Below the pieces are notes generated by a model that ran no database searches, was not told the origin of the DNA, and saw only the letters and a program-made list of their open reading frames with translations. Of a stretch of DNA of 7,743 nt, positions 6,110-7,743 are shown one piece after another. How positions within the stretch are numbered: position 1 is the stretch's first letter; each line of letters begins with the position of its first letter. The DNA is from Phosphoribacter sp035448065 (GTDB lineage: Bacteria; Actinomycetota; Actinomycetes; Actinomycetales; Dermatophilaceae): contig DAOTIG010000150.1 in NCBI GenBank assembly GCA_035448065.1, positions 1 through 7,743 on the forward strand, read 5' to 3'. The position numbers were made by a program, and so were the translations under genes.

Positions 6110-6831
6110 CACCGGGATTCGTCGAGATCGGCGACCGGGTCCTGGTCGCTCGCTACGGCGCCTGGGACGTCAACGTCGGTCTCGTCCTCGGTCGGCGCGG
6201 AGCGCTCGTCATCGACACCCGGGGCGGCGTCCGGCAGGCTGCCGAGATCGCCGCCGACCTCGAGCGGCTCCACCGTGGGCTGCGCGCGGCATACGTCGTC
6301 AACACCCACGTCCACTTCGACCACGCCCTGGGCAACGCCGGCTTCCCGCAGGCCCGGGTCCTCGCGCACGAGCAGGTGCACCGCCGGCTCGCCGCGGCGA
6401 CCGAGGCGGTGCGGGCCGAGCTGGGGGCCGACCCCGGCGACTGTCCGGAGTGGGGCTACACCGCCGCCGATGCCCTCGACGTGCTCGAGACGCCGCTGCG
6501 CGGTCCCGACGTCGCGGTCGGATCCTGGGCCTGCCTCGATCTCGGCGACCGGGTCGTCGAGCTGCGGCACGAGGGGCGGGGCCACACCGACAGCGACCTC
6601 GCCATCGCCGTGCCGGACGCGGGGGTGTGCTTCCTCGGCGACCTCGTCGAGGAGTCCGGCCCGCCCTCGGTCGGCCCGGACAGCCACCTCGCCGAGTGGC
6701 CCGGCACGCTCGACCGGCTGCTCGCACACCTCCCGGTGGATGCGGTCGTCGTTCCCGGCCACGGCACGCCCGTGGACCGGGAGTTCGTCGTCGCCCAACG
6801 GGACGCGCTCGCCGCGCTGGCCGCCGACTGA
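6106..6831 (+). CDS. MBL-fold metallo-hydrolase of unknown substrate
   Basis: This encodes a 241-residue cytoplasmic protein with the full metallo-beta-lactamase-fold metal set. THVHFDH provides H68, H70, D72 and H73; GRGHTDSD provides H160; FLGDLVE provides the bridging D179; and VPGHGTPV provides H219. Two divalent metals (probably zinc) are therefore expected. The start is the GTG at 6106, whose TG is shared with the GH32 stop (GTGA, 4-nt overlap), so translation should be coupled to the upstream gene. The N-terminus (VEIGDRVLVARYG, then NVGLVLGRRGALVIDTRGG) is the usual first beta-hairpins of the fold. The general subgroup looks like small hydrolases acting on thioesters, lactones or similar. 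It is not a convincing beta-lactamase, glyoxalase II or RNase, because the extra domains and motifs of those families are missing. The substrate is unknown. Confidence 0.92.
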   Translation: MTPGFVEIGDRVLVARYGAWDVNVGLVLGRRGALVIDTRGGVRQAAEIAADLERLHRGLRAAYVVNTHVHFDHALGNAGFPQARVLAHEQVHRRLAAATEAVRAELGADPGDCPEWGYTAADALDVLETPLRGPDVAVGSWACLDLGDRVVELRHEGRGHTDSDLAIAVPDAGVCFLGDLVEESGPPSVGPDSHLAEWPGTLDRLLAHLPVDAVVVPGHGTPVDREFVVAQRDALAALAAD

Positions 6832-6865
6832 TCAGTTGTCGCGCGTCGGTGTCGGCGCCACATGG

Positions 6866-6878
6866 CAGGCTTGCCGGT
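6866..6878 (+). promoter_or_regulatory. possible -10 (CAGGCT) and start-proximal region of holA
   Basis: CAGGCT at 6866-6871 resembles the actinobacterial -10 TAGGCT and ends 7 nt before the ATG at 6879, which would give a leaderless or near-leaderless transcript from within the 47-nt gap. TTGTCG (6836-6841) is a -35-like hexamer but lies 24 nt upstream, too far for normal spacing. The AGG at 6867-6869 could alternatively act as a weak ribosome site. Both readings are tentative. Confidence 0.25.
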
Positions 6879-7743
6879 ATGCCGCCCACCCCGCCGCTCG
6901 TGCTCGTCACCGGGCCAGAGGCGCTGCTCGCCGAGCGCGCCGTGGCGAGCGTGCTCGCCGCCGTTCGCGAGCGCGACCCCGAGGTCGAGGTCGTCTCGGT
7001 GAGCTCGGTCGGCTACGAGCCCGGCACGCTCACCCTCCAGGCCAGCCCGTCGCTCTTCGGTGGGCTCAAGGCGATCGTCGTCGAGGCGCTCGACGAGGCA
7101 CCTGACGAGCTGCAGGCCGAGGTGCTCGAGCTGGTGCAGGCGCCGCAGCACGAGCTCACCCTCGTGGTGCGGCACGCCGCCGGCCAGCGGGGCAAGAAGG
7201 TGCTCGACGCCCTCAAGGCGGCACGCGCGCATGTCATCGAGTGCCCCAGCATCAAGACCGACCGCGACAAGGGCGACTTCGTCGTCAACGAGTTCCGCCG
7301 GCAGGGGCGCAGGGTCACCGGCGAGGCCGTGCAGGCCCTCGTCGAGGCGGTCGGCAAGGACCTGCGCGAGCTCGCCGCCGCCTGCAGCCAGCTCGTCGCC
7401 GACACCGAGGGCACCGTCGACGACCGGATGGTCGAGGTCTATCACGGCGGCAAGGTCGAGGCGACCGGCTTCAAGGTGGCCGACGCCGCGATCGCCGGGC
7501 AGACCGGCGAGGCACTGCGGCTGCTGCGGCACGCCATCGCGACCGGGGTGGACCCGGTTCCGATCGTCGCCGTGCTCGCCAGCCAGCTGCGTCAGCTGGT
7601 CAAGGTCGGTGCCGCCGGGCGGGGCTCGTCGGCCGCGGTCGCCAAGGCCGCCGGGCTGGCACCCTGGCAGGTCGACAAGGCCCGACGGTCGCTGACGCAC
7701 TGGGAGCCGGCAGGCCTCGGCACGGCGATCCAGGCGGTCGCCG
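6879..7743 (+). CDS. holA: DNA polymerase III delta subunit (clamp loader), 3' end outside window
   Basis: HolA is the wrench subunit of the clamp loader that opens the beta clamp ring so it can be loaded on primed DNA. The frame is open from the ATG at 6879 to the window end, giving 288 complete codons of an expected 320-340. The N-terminus LVLVTGPEALLAERAV replaces the Walker A region of AAA+ proteins, as is normal for delta. FGGLKAIVVEALDEAP and LTLVVRHAAGQRGKKVLDALK follow as domain I. The diagnostic segments are GKDLRELAAACSQLV, VEATGFKVADAAIAGQTGEALRLLRHAI and PVPIVAVLASQLRQLVKVG, which match the delta domain II/III pattern well. It lies 47 nt after the MBL gene on the same strand and could be co-transcribed or use its own promoter. 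In many actinobacteria holA follows comEC; here the upstream neighbour is the MBL gene. Confidence 0.95.
   Translation, partial: MPPTPPLVLVTGPEALLAERAVASVLAAVRERDPEVEVVSVSSVGYEPGTLTLQASPSLFGGLKAIVVEALDEAPDELQAEVLELVQAPQHELTLVVRHAAGQRGKKVLDALKAARAHVIECPSIKTDRDKGDFVVNEFRRQGRRVTGEAVQALVEAVGKDLRELAAACSQLVADTEGTVDDRMVEVYHGGKVEATGFKVADAAIAGQTGEALRLLRHAIATGVDPVPIVAVLASQLRQLVKVGAAGRGSSAAVAKAAGLAPWQVDKARRSLTHWEPAGLGTAIQAVA

Noticed and set aside
6456..7700. A 414-codon minus-strand frame opposite the MBL and holA genes.
   Set aside because: Its composition is typical of an antisense shadow, while the opposite strand encodes two proteins with full family signatures.
1..7743. tRNA, rRNA, CRISPR array, toxin-antitoxin or phage-defence genes.
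   Set aside because: No T-loop motif, spacer-repeat periodicity or matching protein motifs were seen on either strand.

Overview
The window comes from a high-GC actinobacterium (roughly 70 % G+C, strong G/C third-position bias, GTG starts used freely). Gene content and codon style fit the order Micrococcales, plausibly an Intrasporangiaceae-type genome. The family level is an impression from style, not shown by any marker. All five real genes lie on the + strand. The many long antisense and out-of-frame ORFs are high-GC shadows.

Layout: (1) 2-1963, the 3' three-quarters or so of a large glycoside hydrolase of the GH63 / MGH1-like (alpha/alpha)6-barrel type. (2) 1964-2152, a structured intergenic region. 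It holds a 124-nt imperfect palindrome, two 20-bp tandem repeats that reuse the palindrome arm, a G-run tract, and a probable leaderless promoter. (3) 2153-4441, a DinG/XPD-type ATP-dependent DNA helicase with four cluster-type cysteines. It carries an unusual C-terminal extension: an Ala/Pro/Gly linker followed by a small helical domain of likely DNA-binding type. (4) 4442-4816, a 375-bp gap with short AGCACCAC repeats, a strong bulged hairpin and a second probable leaderless promoter. (5) 4817-6109, a GH32 beta-fructosidase, overlapping by four bases (GTGA) with (6) 6106-6831, an MBL-fold hydrolase. (7) 6879 to the window end, the N-terminal part of HolA, the delta subunit of the DNA polymerase III clamp loader.

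Functionally this is a mixture of carbohydrate hydrolysis (GH63-like, GH32) and chromosome maintenance (DinG, HolA). Only GH32 and the MBL protein look like a translationally coupled pair. I see no phage, transposase, CRISPR or RNA-gene signature and no obvious new defence system. The least explained signals are the 8-mer CGGCATAC, present nine times across both strands in coding and non-coding DNA, the palindrome/repeat/G-tract block in front of dinG, and the extra C-terminal domain of DinG.
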